From Nemertoderma westbladi (Eukaryota; Xenacoelomorpha; Nemertodermatida; Nemertodermatidae): 64,000 nucleotides of DNA. Both the position numbers and the translations under genes were made by a program. The stretch is taken from assembly GCA_032718475.1 (NCBI GenBank), contig JAUCBJ010003173.1, forward strand, positions 23,948 to 87,947, written 5' to 3'. The notes under the pieces were generated by a model. The model did not search any database. It was not told the DNA's origin and saw only the letters and a list, made by a program, of their open reading frames with translations. Below, piece after piece: positions 44,822 through 54,937 of this stretch (its first letter is position 1; every line of letters begins with the position of its first letter).

Positions 44822-45773
44822 CTGAAAAGGAACATATACAGTAACAATATAACATATTGATACAAAATAGTTATTCATAGATTTACTTTTGGCCGAATAT
44901 ACCCCAAAAAATATGTAACGAAAGAAAGAAAGAAAGAAAGAAATGCATTTTAGACATTTTATTATAAAAATTACCCGAATTGCAGTTAGGAAACTGTTCT
45001 ATTTACATTTAACGATTTCTGTTTATTATTTTTACTTTTGGAGTTTAAAGGATAATTGAATAGTTTTCAAAATTTAAATAGATGCTCTGTTATCCAATAT
45101 CCAAAAGTTCGTAGTATGAATGCGGCCTTAGGCAGGATCAGGGGTTGAATAGTACAATAATTGGAATCATAGTAACTGTATATAAAAGCAATATATAAAG
45201 TACTACAGATTAACATACAGATTTGTAACTCTATTTCGTTCTATCATCTATTATTAAAGAATTACAAATGAACAAAAAAATACCATTAAAAAGTAGAAAT
45301 TTATGAATAAATTACGTATTACATGGGAAAAAACGTGGGACGTTTTCTTATCACTATCCTCTCGACCCTATATTAAACTCGATGGTGTTTGGAAAATAAA
45401 ATACCTTGCGAGTAGTGAATAGAGATATACTTTTTTTCAAAAGTAAACCGGTAAGTAATTCGATTATTTACAAAATTATGAAACTTAATAAAGATTTTAT
45501 GACTTGATTTTAATACCGTGGGGTCTTAACGAGAAATTTACTACATAAGTTACAGTGGGATAAAGTCAGTGGCTCCTAAATTCGTATACTTAAAAACCAA
45601 TTGGAATCAACTTAGTTCAAAAGATCCAACATATAGACACTATCATACTATGTACGTACACACAGTAGGCCTACAGGTAGGTCTGGTCAAGTACCCACAT
45701 TAGGTCAAGTTAAATAAAATGTATTTATTAACTACGCTCCGGAAGTATTAATTTGCCTTAAGTACTAACTAAC
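44822..45773 (-). other. receptor intron between TM6 and TM7 exons
   Basis: Begins GTTAGT and ends TTTTCAG on the minus strand. It contains a short (GAAA)n run at about 44920-44941. Nothing else recognised. Confidence 0.6.
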
Positions 45774-45902
45774 CTTTAGTGCAATATTTCCTGCCAATAG
45801 TAATATTGGACTTAACAAAACAATGTATGTTGATGTAACTGTAATTAATGTAACATTGATTATTCGATATTGTCTTCTCTTCTTCTTATCACAATCTGAA
45901 AT
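45774..45902 (-). CDS. class A GPCR, TM6 exon
   Basis: 43 codons on the minus strand, from an ATTTCAAG acceptor to a GTTAGT donor, phase 0 at both ends. DKKKRRQYRIINVTLITVTS is the basic end of intracellular loop 3 running into TM6. TYIVLLSPILLLAG follows, with the conserved TM6 proline but without the usual Trp of the CWxP motif. A second AG six bases further in (TTTCAG) would break the frame with the TM5 exon, so I chose the upstream acceptor. The match of phases with both neighbours is the main support. Confidence 0.72.
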
Positions 45903-46149
45903 CTTGAAATAAATTCTTGATTTATTATAATATACAAAAAAAACTATGGGCTTGTTTCTTGGGGTAATAAATTAAATAGTGATAATATAAATAGTTACTG
46001 CGGAGTAATTAAATACATTTCGTTCGGAAAACTTCTATATAACGAGGTCAGCGATTTGAGTCAATAAGCAAGATCTAGGCAAAGAAGGTAAAAAAAGGAA
46101 ATGTAAAAAATATATTGGATATTATATAAAGATAAAGACTCAACCATTT

Positions 46150-46350
46150 CATTAACCATTCGTACTTGTCGCAATTCCGTTTCTCTCAAGTTCAGTATCC
46201 CTTTCAAGTTAGTCTAAATATGTTATAACCAGTCGTCCATGGGGGGCGCCTCCCTTGTAAAAGTTGCCAGAAAAGTAGATCTGGTAATGACCTCAATGTT
46301 AACTTGTTCAGTAGTGCCATCTGAATCATAGTCTGTGTTCATATAGAGTA
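46150..46350 (-). pseudogene. fragment of second non-LTR family in receptor intron
   Basis: On the minus strand it matches 50610-50815 (GATCTACTTTTCTGG, then GAAAGGGATACTGAACTTGA). One of its frames mimics a receptor tail, but this likeness is explained by the retroelement. Confidence 0.65.
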
Positions 46351-46693
46351 TTGAATGCAGGTAGGTGATAATGTGCTTTCATGAATTCCACAAAGGTCTG
46401 AATTGAACCACAGGATTTGATTTATTTCCTTTTCCTAAAATCAATCGATGTATCACTATCTTGTATCTCGAAAAGTACCCTTATAGTGATCGAACGCACT
46501 ACCCCATAGCGATGTAAATTCAAGGAAACGGATTTACCCACTACTCAGGCAGTTTTCAGTCATAAGAATCGGAAGCAGAATTTTGATTTTTGAAGTTAAT
46601 TATGATTAGTTTGTGTTGTTCTAAAATGTTTTTTTTTGTTAAAGGCTTGGGAAACATATTTCTAAATCAACCGTAATTAAATAAATAAAGAAT

Positions 46694-47496
46694 TGAGATT
46701 GTTAGTGAGATTGTTAGTGAGATTTTTAATGAGATTGTTAGTGAGATTGTTAGTGAGATTGAGTGAGGTAGAGATTGTTAGTGAGATTGTTAGTGAGATT
46801 GAGAGAGGTAGAGATTGTTAGTGAGATTGAGTGAGGTAGAGATTGTTAGTGAGATTGAGTGAGGTAGAGATTGTTGGTGAGATTGTTAGTGAGATTGAGT
46901 GAGGTAGAGATTGTTAGTGAGATTGTTAGTGAGATTGAGTGAGGTAGAGATTGTTAGTGAGATTGTTAGTGAGATTGTTAGTGAGATTGAGTGAGGTAGA
47001 GATTGTTAGTGAGATTGTTAGTGAGATTGAGTGAGGTAGAGATTGTTAGTGAGATTGTTAGTGAGATTGAGTGAGGTAGAGATTGTTAGTGAGATTGTTA
47101 GTGAGATTGTTAGTGAGATTGTTAGTGAGATTGAGTGAGGTAGAGATTGTTAGTGAGATTGTTAGTGAGATTGTTAGTGAGATTGAGTGAGGTAGAGATT
47201 GTTAGTGAGATTGTTAGTGAGATTGTTAGTGAGATTGAGTGAGGTAGAGATTGTTAGTGAGATTGTTAGTGAGATTGAGTGAGGTAGAGATTGTTAGTGA
47301 GATTGTTAGTGAGATTGAGTGAGGTAGAAATTGTTAGTGAGATTGTTAGTGAGATTGAGTGAGGTAGAGATTGTTAGTGAGATTGTTAGTGAGATTGTTA
47401 GTGAGATTGAGTGAGGTAGAGATTGTTAGTGAGATTGTTAGTGAGATTGAGTGAGGTAGAGATTGTTAGTGAGATTGAGTGAGGTAGAGATTGTTG
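46694..47496. repeat. composite minisatellite (12- and 16-bp units) next to a splice donor
   Basis: Built from GAGATTGTTAGT (12 bp) and GAGATTGAGTGAGGTA (16 bp). The commonest higher-order block is 12+12+16 = 40 bp, with 12-bp runs of one to four. On the receptor's transcribed strand it is C/T/A-rich (CTCACTAACAAT). It begins 9 nt inside the intron that follows the TM5 exon. Confidence 0.95.
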
Positions 47497-47505
47497 ATGT
47501 TTTAC

Positions 47506-47656
47506 CTTTTTATACCGCTTTCCCAATATAAATAAAGTCACAGCCGTAGACAATGTAATCAATGTAAATGGTATGAATCGACAAAGGATTGTAATACTCC
47601 ATCCATCTACATTTCGTAGAATATCCGCTCTCGGTAGATCAATAACGCATTTGTAC
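47506..47656 (-). CDS. class A GPCR, ECL2-TM5 exon
   Basis: From a TTCATATATAG acceptor on the minus strand one base plus 50 codons run to a GTAAAA donor. YKCVIDL holds the extracellular loop 2 Cys that normally pairs with TM3. WSITILCRFIPFTLITLSTA then VTLFILGKRYKK is TM5 and the start of intracellular loop 3, with Pro in the usual place. The leading base joins two from the TM4 exon to make Gly. There is no Met start here, as expected for an internal exon. Confidence 0.83.
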
Positions 47657-47769
47657 CTATATATGAAAATAAACTGAAAGAATTACAAAATGATACTAAT
47701 GAAGATACGAATTATTCATCTAAATTTTCACCCAATTCATCTGAAACATTTTGCTAATTTTTTATGTAA

Positions 47770-47893
47770 CACTATTATGTGGTCCGTAAATGAGCTACCA
47801 TAAAACAGAACATCTTAATACAGCTATAACAGTTGTTATATAATAAATAATAATACATAATCATAAACAATGTTTTACGTAGGTAATTATTTA
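47770..47893 (-). mobile_element. 3' LTR-like part of a Gypsy-like element (left piece)
   Basis: TTATGTGGTCCGTAAATGAGC and the following ~100 bp match 59495-59580. The remainder of this LTR is at about 49330-49630, on the other side of a TTAA element. No clean TG..CA ends could be fixed, so the LTR limits are approximate. Confidence 0.5.
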
Positions 47894-49310
47894 TTAACCC
47901 TATTAAACCCGGGGGGGGGGGTCAATATGACCCCCCCCCCCCCGTGGTTTTTTTATTATAATTCTGAAACAAACGCAGTTGGGAATCTGAAATTTTATGA
48001 CTTTTCCTAAAAATCTATTGTCTTCCTAGTAGTGAAAACCGTTTTCAAAAAATATTGGGTACTTTTCGAGTTATAGCACCATTTTTAACCCTACTTTTGG
48101 CACTTTTTTTGAGACGTTTTTTGAAAATTACATTTCATTAAATATGAATTGTAACATCTCTATTTTTGATTTACACCGGTTTTTTGGTGTTAGAAATTGG
48201 ATGGAATTCATATAAATTGATTTAGAAATTTCAAACTTGTTTTTTTCGGTGGGTGCCAAATTTTGGTGACAGCACCAAATTTTGAAATATGTCAATTTTG
48301 TAAATTGATTGTTTGAAACTTGTTTTTTACGCAATTGGGGGTTTTTGGGGTTCTGGATTCGATGAAATATATACGAGTTGCACCAAGCGTTTCAAAATTG
48401 TAATTTTCGGTGATGTGTGCAAATTTTGGTGCTAGCACGATATTTTGAAAATCCATTCAATAGATAAACTTGCTTGTGACAATTTATTCTTGCGTTTTAG
48501 AGGTTTATGGCTGTTCTGAATTCAATGGAATATATATTTATCGAACTAGACATCTCAAACTTGTATTTTCGGATGTGGGTGCAAAATGTGGTGCTAGCAC
48601 CAAATTTTGAAAACCATCAAATATATCAATTGATTGTGTCACCTTGTTTCTTGCGTTATACGGGTTTGTGATGGTTCTGAATTCAATGGAATCTGTAAAA
48701 ATTTCATAAGAGTTCTCAAACTTGTATTTTTCGCCGGTGACTGAAAATTGTTGTGCCAGCACCAAATTTTGGAAAATATGCAAATTGATCAGTAGATAGT
48801 ATCACCTTGTTACTTGCGTTATACGGGTTTATGAGGGTCCTGAATCCGATGGAATCAATAAAAACAGCACTGGACATCGCAAACTTGTACTTTTTGGTGA
48901 TGGGTACGAAATTTGGTGCTAGCACCAAAATTTGCCAAATTACGCCGAAAAATACAAGTAGCAGTGATCTGGCATATTAGAAATGTATTCCATTAGAATC
49001 AGCGCCCTCGAAAACCTGAAAATGTGAATTTATAGCATCGTATAAGTGAATTAAAAATATGGTGTTCTAACTGAAAAGTGCTGGTTACTTGTTTTTTTCA
49101 TTTTTTTCCTACGCAGAGAGGACTAAACAGCCATTTATAGTAATCATATCATTTTTAAATATTTTCCAATGTATTTTGCACCCCAGAAAACCTGTATTGA
49201 AAAATAATTAGCCGAAAATGTAACTTTCAAATTTTGTGAAAATTGTGGACTACTTGTAATTTTGGTGCTGCAATATAACCACCCCAGTACATTTTTTCGT
49301 ACAAATAAAC
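47894..49310. mobile_element. TTAA MITE, CCCTATTA family, copy 2 (one end lost)
   Basis: TTAA at 47894-47897, then CCCTATTAAACCCGGG, a G run and GTCAATATGAC: the same family as 39521-41082 in inverse orientation. It contains the same GGTGCTAGCACC modules. The far end breaks off near 49300 with an internal deletion, and no second TTAA was found. Confidence 0.8.
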
Positions 49311-49329
49311 ACCTAAAAGACATGGTCGC

Positions 49330-49650
49330 TAGAATCTGCATATAGAATATAATACAATAATAACACATGGATTGTTAATGATAATTAGTTATGAAAGCAA
49401 ATAATTGGTATGCCTAATTAGTAGGCCTAAGTACACCATGCAGTTCACAACAGAACACTATCCGGCTATACCCCTGCCGCTGTTGTACTCTCCAGTCTGC
49501 CAGTACCCGATTTAACGTTCACAGTCTGACAAATTTTCCCTCCACCAGTCCCCCCCCTATCTAATAGGCCATGCCCAGGGCCCTATAAATTTGCACCACA
49601 TCTCCCCCCAGTTACTTAGCAACTCTTGTCTTTATGATTTTTATTCTAGA
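49330..49650 (-). mobile_element. 3' LTR-like part of a Gypsy-like element (right piece)
   Basis: About 49440-49620 resembles 59630-59770 (phrases such as CTATCCGGCTATACCCCTG / TATCTGGCTATTCCTGTC, then CAGTCTGCCAGTAC / CTGTCTGCCAGTCC). The order and orientation fit a repeat bounding the gag and integrase remnants. Confidence 0.45.
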
Positions 49651-49658
49651 ATAGTCCG

Positions 49659-49940
49659 TTACTTACATTTCATCCTCAAAGCATCTTGGTGGTACATCTC
49701 AGTCACTTGGTTGTGACTAGTTTGGGGAAAGTATACAGTTGTCTCAATACTGTCATTGCCATTGACTTCCATGTCATTTGTGTCATCCTCTGTTATTTGT
49801 TCCCCGTCACTCATTTCAGTAACAATGCAGTCGCTTATCACTTCACCTGTGTCATTTTCATCTGCATTGTCCTGTTGGGGTGGGCTTGAGATCAAATTAG
49901 ATTCAATTACATTGTGACACAGAAGCTCAAGTACTCTCAC
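49659..49940 (-). pseudogene. C-terminal tail of LTR-element pol (remnant)
   Basis: An acidic open stretch on the minus strand (SDGEQITEDDTNDMEVNGND) between the LTR piece and the integrase-like fragment. Its N-terminal part, read into the non-LTR fragment, is not real. Assignment rests on position. Confidence 0.35.
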
Positions 49941-50868
49941 CAAATGGTGAAACTGAGTTCTTCTCAATCCTGGCTGGCGTACTGCAAGGTGACACATTGC
50001 CGCCATTACTATTTGTAATTGTACTGGATTGCGCAATTAGGACAGCCGCAAGGGGCGAAGATCTGGTATTTACACTACAACAACGCAGAAGTAGTAGATA
50101 TCCAGCAACTACAAGCAGAGGCACCGACTTTGCGGATGACATCGCCCTGCTCTCTAATATGCTAGCAGATGCACAGCTTCTACTGAAAAAAGTGGAAAGG
50201 GCTGCTAAGGAGGTTGGATTGCATATAAATGCTACCAATGACCTCATGAATTCATGACTTTTAATGTTATGGAAACTTGACAACAATTGATAATCAACTA
50301 AGGAGGGTCGATGACTTCCAGTACCTTGGGTCATGGATAGAGAGTAGCAAAAAGGACATAGAAGTTAGGAAAGCAAAGGCTTGGGTAGCTCCATCAAAAA
50401 TGGATACTATCTGGAAATCAGATCTCTCCAGGCACCTGAAGACTAAGTTCTTTCGAGCCAAAGTGGAAAGTGTACTTCTATACATGGGTGAGACCTGGAC
50501 ACTGATGAAATCACTTGAACACCGAATTGATGGTTGCTACACAAGAGTACTAAGCGAGGGCAGCCCTATCATCAGCTGGAGACAACACATGACAAACGCC
50601 GAGCTCTATGGTACTATACCACCTATATCAACCACCCTGAGTGAACGCAGATTAAGATTCAGTGGGCCATGCTGGAGAAGTAAAGACGATGTCATAACGG
50701 ATCTACTTTTCTGGTAACCAACACATGGAAAGCGGGACAACTGGCTATTACATATATAGAGCAGCTTGAAAGGAATACTGAACTTGAGAGAATCGAAATT
50801 GTGTCAACTATGGACAATCGGGAACCCTGGAAGGATCTCATTACCACTGTCCGAGTTCGCTTGACCTA
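49941..50868 (+). pseudogene. older non-LTR retrotransposon (second family), RT 3' half
   Basis: Frames on the plus strand give VLQGDTLPPLLFVIVLDCAI (motif B), TDFADDIALLSNML (FADD catalytic box), FQYLGSWIESSKKDIEVRKA (thumb) and RRLRFSGPCWRSKDDVI (C-terminal region), with frameshifts and an early stop. It is homologous to, but clearly different from, the RTE-like element. It is inserted into the LTR element between its integrase remnant and tail. Confidence 0.8.
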
Positions 50869-51050
50869 ATAGTACTAGTAGATTCATTCTCATATCCTAC
50901 AGGGTTCATATTTTTATTTTGATTACATAGTGGTGCTTTTCTGACATCTTGCAAGTGTTGACGGATATTGTTTACATAAACCAAGTTTTGCTCAACTGCT
51001 TCAACTCGCACTGGTCCTTTCCATTTCATTGTACAATGTAATTGTGCTTG
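50869..51050 (-). pseudogene. Gypsy-like integrase C-terminal fragment
   Basis: On the minus strand MKWKGPVRVEAVEQNLVYVN resembles the WxGPYxV chromatin/GPY module near the end of Gypsy-type integrases. It is cut on one side by the RTE-like copies (from about 51050) and on the other by the older non-LTR fragment. Confidence 0.5.
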
Positions 51051-51230
51051 GCAGATAAGCTTTCTCTTAGCACAGTGGGAATTCAAGAGCACCGAATGCA
51101 GACTGGACAGACTGATGAGGTTCTGATTAAGTACATGGGGGTGGTTGGCGACTCACCCTCGCAACAGCAGATGATAGTGGCAATGGTGGAATTGGTCTAT
51201 TGATGAATCCAACTGCACATGCTAAGCAAA
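51050..51230 (+). pseudogene. short RTE-like endonuclease fragment
   Basis: Duplicates 52025-52205 of the intact element (LADKLSLS, QEHRMQTG, MNPTAHA stretch) with a few changes, then ends in a short A-rich stretch. Confidence 0.85.
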
Positions 51231-54200
51231 AAAAAGCAAACAGTCGGCCGAGGCTGGAGGCGACCTGAAGGCTCCTCTTTCGATAGCTGCTACCCGACGG
51301 TAGGGGTGGGCACTACTCCTATCCCAAGATTTGCTCCCAGTTATTTAACTGGTACTTTTATCGACCCCAGTGGTTGAAAGGCTGAGTGGACCCTAGCAGG
51401 GCTAAACCTACAACCAATAGATTGCTGATCAGCTACTGATGGAGTCATCTCTGAGAGCACTTCACTGCGACCTGCACCTGGCAGCAAGGGTACAGGGCAT
51501 GACCCAGCAGATGAGCTGCAACATCCAATGGTGGGTCATGTGCGCCAGAGTAGATATGGGTGATGGGCCTCATATCTGACTCCATTGCGACACCCACCCT
51601 GTGGAATGGCACACCAGGGTGTGGTATTTGCCCCGAGAGCTGACTCGGCAAAAAAGCACCCCCCAACCCCCACTATGGATTACATTAGCAATGCGGAGGT
51701 CCGGCTACTAGAGGCCAGTGGAATTACCGGACACAATCGGCCTCACAGGCGTCAGTTAACTCCTGACCGGCTGCCTGTCTCACCCACTACTGGAGAGAGA
51801 GCAACCAACAATTCTTTGAGTCCCTTTCCTGATGACTTTCTGGCCCAAACCCTGGGTCACCAGGAAGGCCAGATTGTGATGGGGAGATGGATTCTGGAGT
51901 TGGAGGCTACTCTCATGTTCCACCCCTACCAACAAAGCCATTGGTGAATCTGAGGCAAGTCACAAGACTAGCCTCAGTAAACACCCTAACACTCGGATCC
52001 CCAATGCGACAAGGTGAGCTGACTGCCTTGGCAGATAAGCTTTCTCTTAGCGCAGTGGGTGTTCAAGAGCACCGAATGCAGACTGGACAGACTGATGAGG
52101 TTCTGATTAAGGACATGGGGGGCGGTTGGCGACTCGCCCTCGCGTCAGCAGATGATAGTGGCAATGGTGGAATTGGTCTATTGATGAATCCAACTGCACA
52201 TGCAGCATTGGACAAAATAGACCAAATCTCTAACCGCATCATCCGTTGCCACTTCTCATGTTCTGGAAGACTGGCTAAGAAGTTTCCTAAGGTGGTTCTG
52301 ATTGTGTGCTACTCTCCAACTAGTGTTGCCCCTGTAGAGGAGGTGGAAAATTTCTACCACAATCTACAAGCAGCTACTGATGGAGTGGATCAGCATGCAT
52401 TGTTAACATTCCTGGGAGACTTTAATGCAAGTCTGCATCAATCACCTACATCGCCCTGGGTCTATAGCAATAGTGTTAACCGAAATTCTGTCCATCTTCA
52501 GGATTTTATCTCTGGAAATGGATTGTTTTCGGCTGGAACCCAGTTCAAGAAGCGAACTGGAAAGCTATGGACACATAGTGGACCCAGTGGTCACAAGTCC
52601 CAGATAGACCATATTCTGTTTCGTAGGAAATACAGGAGCTCTATACAAGACTGTAATGCATTTACACTTCGACCCTTCTCCAGTGATCACCGCCTTATTG
52701 TGGCCAAGGTAAGACTTAGTCTGCGTGCTAGCAGAACAACGAAATCTGCCTTGCCGCGGCATGACTGGTCCTCTCTGTTGCAACAGCCAAGTGTGAGATC
52801 CAGCTTCACACTACAGCTGAGCAACAGGTATGAGGCTCTTGCCTCTGAGGCGTCAGATCACTGTGAGGGCTATACTGCCTTTACAGAAGCAGTTAAGTTA
52901 GCAGCTGCAGAAACAGTTCCTGTATACCCTCGAAACAGGAAAAGGGCCCCCTGGACTGACAACAAAATTCAGAAGTGCCGAAATGACCTTCATAAGGCGC
53001 AGAAAGAGTCCCGACTCAAACAGACTACAGCGGCCAAGAATGCAGTTAAGGCTGCATCTAGGTCCCTGAACAGGCAGTACTCTGCTAATCTACAGGAGCT
53101 AATAAACCAACAGGTTGATGCCATCAATGATGCTGACGACAGCAGGCAATCATCCCAGGCATGGAAATCGATCAATCTGCTTTCTGGGCGGAAAAGCCAA
53201 CCAACCACCAAGGTTAAAGCTGAATCACCAGCCGATCGCCTCAATGGTTGGAAAGCCCACTTTGAAAAGCTCCTCAATAATGACAGGGTATTGCCTGATA
53301 ACTTTATAGAAGTAAAAGTGTCTGAGTCTGTACTCCCAGATATTCCCATTGGCGATATCTCCTTTGCAGAAGTGAAGGCTGCTGCAAAGAGCATTAAGAC
53401 CAATCGTGCCAGTGGAGTAGATGGTGTTCCCCCTGAGGTCTTTAAAATACCTGAGTGTTTAAAGCTCATCTATCCCATCATAGTAGACATGTACCGAACA
53501 ACAAGAGTCCCACAAGAAATGAAAACAAATAAGTTGGTGCCAGTTCCCAAGAAGGGCAACCTAACACTCTATGGTTCTTTTCGGGGAATCTCATTGATCT
53601 CGATTGCTGCAAAGCTATACAATAGGATTCTATTAAATCGCATCAGGGATCCCATTGAGAGACTGCTCCGTGGAAATCAGAATGGGTTCCGTAAAGGTCG
53701 AGGGACCATGGAGCCCATTTTGGCACTTAGAAGGATAATTGAAGAGTTATCAAAAAAGAAAGACAGGCATCTGGCTGTTATCTTTGTTGACTTCTTCAAG
53801 GCCTTTGATTCAGTCTCTCGCTCACGTATGTTCAGCATACTTTCATTATATGGGATTCCTGATGAAATTATTGCAGCAATCAGATCAGTATACGATGGTT
53901 CGACAACATTTGTGTCTACTGTTGATGGTGACACAGAACCATTTGAAGTGTTATGGGGCATCCTCCAAGGAGACACACTTGCACCATTCTTGTTCATTAT
54001 TGTGGTTGACTATGTTCTACGCATGTCCTTAGATCATTATAATGATGATGGGGTGATGATAACTCCACCTACTGGCTCCAGAAGTCGAGGAAATCCTGCC
54101 AAGTACCTAACTGATCTAGACTTTGCTGATGACTTAGGAGTACTCTCAGAATCATTAGAGGGAGCCCAACGGCTCCTCAGCTCATTAGAACATGCTGCTT

Positions 54201-54937
54201 CTAGTGTTGGTCTTTTTATTAACTCCAGAAAGACCAAAATTCTGACAGTTAACTTTGAAAGTCCTCAGCAAGTCTCTGATCGGATGAGCATAAGCTCAAA
54301 GGATGGTATGCTTGAGCATGTGGACGACTTCTTTTACCTGGGATCATGGATCCGGAAGTCAGGTGAGGACCTTCGAATACGTAAGGGAAACGCATGGGCA
54401 GCCTTGAATAGGCTTTCCAGGATTTGGAAGTCACCGAGAATTAATCGGAAACTTAAGGTCCGATTATTTAGAGCAGCAGTAGTTCCAGTACTCCTCTACG
54501 GGAGTCCATGCTGGGCTCTAACTGCTGAGGACACCAAATCTCTGGATGGCACATTCACAAGAATGCTACGCCGGGTTCATTGTGTCAAGTACAATGCACA
54601 CATCTCCAACCAGACACTATATAACATTGGAGGTGTCTCATTGGTTCCCCCAAGCTTGACACTAGAACAAAATCGCCTCCGCTTTGCAGGACATTGCTTT
54701 CGCCGTGAGGACCAGCCAGTGCATAATCTTGTACTTTGGCAGCCTCATGGAGTGAATAAGCATGGTGGACAGCCCATGACTTTCTTGAGACGCATCTTAA
54801 AGGACACTGGCCTTAAAGATGCAGATGATCTAGCAAATGTCATGGGTGATAGGGAGTTGTGGCGGTGCAATTTTGTTGACAAGCCGGCACAGCATTCTTA
54901 AAAATGCAGCTGCAATGCAGCATGCCGATCCTAGTAG
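51231..54937 (+). mobile_element. intact RTE-like non-LTR retrotransposon
   Basis: Includes a 5' region (about 51231-51886), the ORF (51887-54901) and a very short 3' UTR ending GATCCTAGTAGT, a TAG/AGT microsatellite tail. Short 3' UTR and microsatellite tails instead of poly(A) are usual for RTE-type elements. The exact 5' end is uncertain. The open frame of the next upstream reading (51585-51947) could be leader or part of a longer ORF. Confidence 0.8.
51887..54901 (+). CDS. RTE-like endonuclease/reverse transcriptase, 1004 aa
   Basis: The single large protein of a non-LTR retrotransposon, which nicks target DNA and copies its RNA there. The N-terminal AP-endonuclease-like domain (about residues 28-275) keeps N32, QEHR (60-63), GDFN (177-180), QIDHILF (240-246) and SDHRL (266-270). 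The middle (about 300-530) is a linker ending with RASGVDGVPPE. The reverse transcriptase (about 545-800) has PVPKKGN, FVDFFKAFDSV with Asp635, LQGDTLAPFLF and FADD at 746-749. The C-terminal region has LYGSPCWAL, RLRFAGHCFRRE, GGQPM and DRELWR, as in RTE/BovB-like proteins; no RNase H is seen. All catalytic residues I can check are present, so it may be active. The start at 51887 is the first ATG in frame; a start further upstream in another frame is not supported. Confidence 0.9.
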   Translation: MDSGVGGYSHVPPLPTKPLVNLRQVTRLASVNTLTLGSPMRQGELTALADKLSLSAVGVQEHRMQTGQTDEVLIKDMGGGWRLALASADDSGNGGIGLLMNPTAHAALDKIDQISNRIIRCHFSCSGRLAKKFPKVVLIVCYSPTSVAPVEEVENFYHNLQAATDGVDQHALLTFLGDFNASLHQSPTSPWVYSNSVNRNSVHLQDFISGNGLFSAGTQFKKRTGKLWTHSGPSGHKSQIDHILFRRKYRSSIQDCNAFTLRPFSSDHRLIVAKVRLSLRASRTTKSALPRHDWSSLLQQPSVRSSFTLQLSNRYEALASEASDHCEGYTAFTEAVKLAAAETVPVYPRNRKRAPWTDNKIQKCRNDLHKAQKESRLKQTTAAKNAVKAASRSLNRQYSANLQELINQQVDAINDADDSRQSSQAWKSINLLSGRKSQPTTKVKAESPADRLNGWKAHFEKLLNNDRVLPDNFIEVKVSESVLPDIPIGDISFAEVKAAAKSIKTNRASGVDGVPPEVFKIPECLKLIYPIIVDMYRTTRVPQEMKTNKLVPVPKKGNLTLYGSFRGISLISIAAKLYNRILLNRIRDPIERLLRGNQNGFRKGRGTMEPILALRRIIEELSKKKDRHLAVIFVDFFKAFDSVSRSRMFSILSLYGIPDEIIAAIRSVYDGSTTFVSTVDGDTEPFEVLWGILQGDTLAPFLFIIVVDYVLRMSLDHYNDDGVMITPPTGSRSRGNPAKYLTDLDFADDLGVLSESLEGAQRLLSSLEHAASSVGLFINSRKTKILTVNFESPQQVSDRMSISSKDGMLEHVDDFFYLGSWIRKSGEDLRIRKGNAWAALNRLSRIWKSPRINRKLKVRLFRAAVVPVLLYGSPCWALTAEDTKSLDGTFTRMLRRVHCVKYNAHISNQTLYNIGGVSLVPPSLTLEQNRLRFAGHCFRREDQPVHNLVLWQPHGVNKHGGQPMTFLRRILKDTGLKDADDLANVMGDRELWRCNFVDKPAQHS

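Noticed and set aside
46219-46353. Minus-strand frame (NTDYDSDGTTEQVNIEV and onward, ending DDWL and a stop) as the receptor's C-terminal exon
   Set aside because: The DNA matches the 3' part of the second non-LTR family (50610-50815), and a proper TM7/tail exon exists at 44633-44821.
49927-50334. 135-codon minus-strand frame
   Set aside because: Antisense of the older non-LTR RT fragment, where the plus strand shows LQGDTL and FADD boxes.
52990-53469. 159-codon minus-strand open frame and others inside 51887-54901
   Set aside because: Antisense shadows of the RTE-like ORF.
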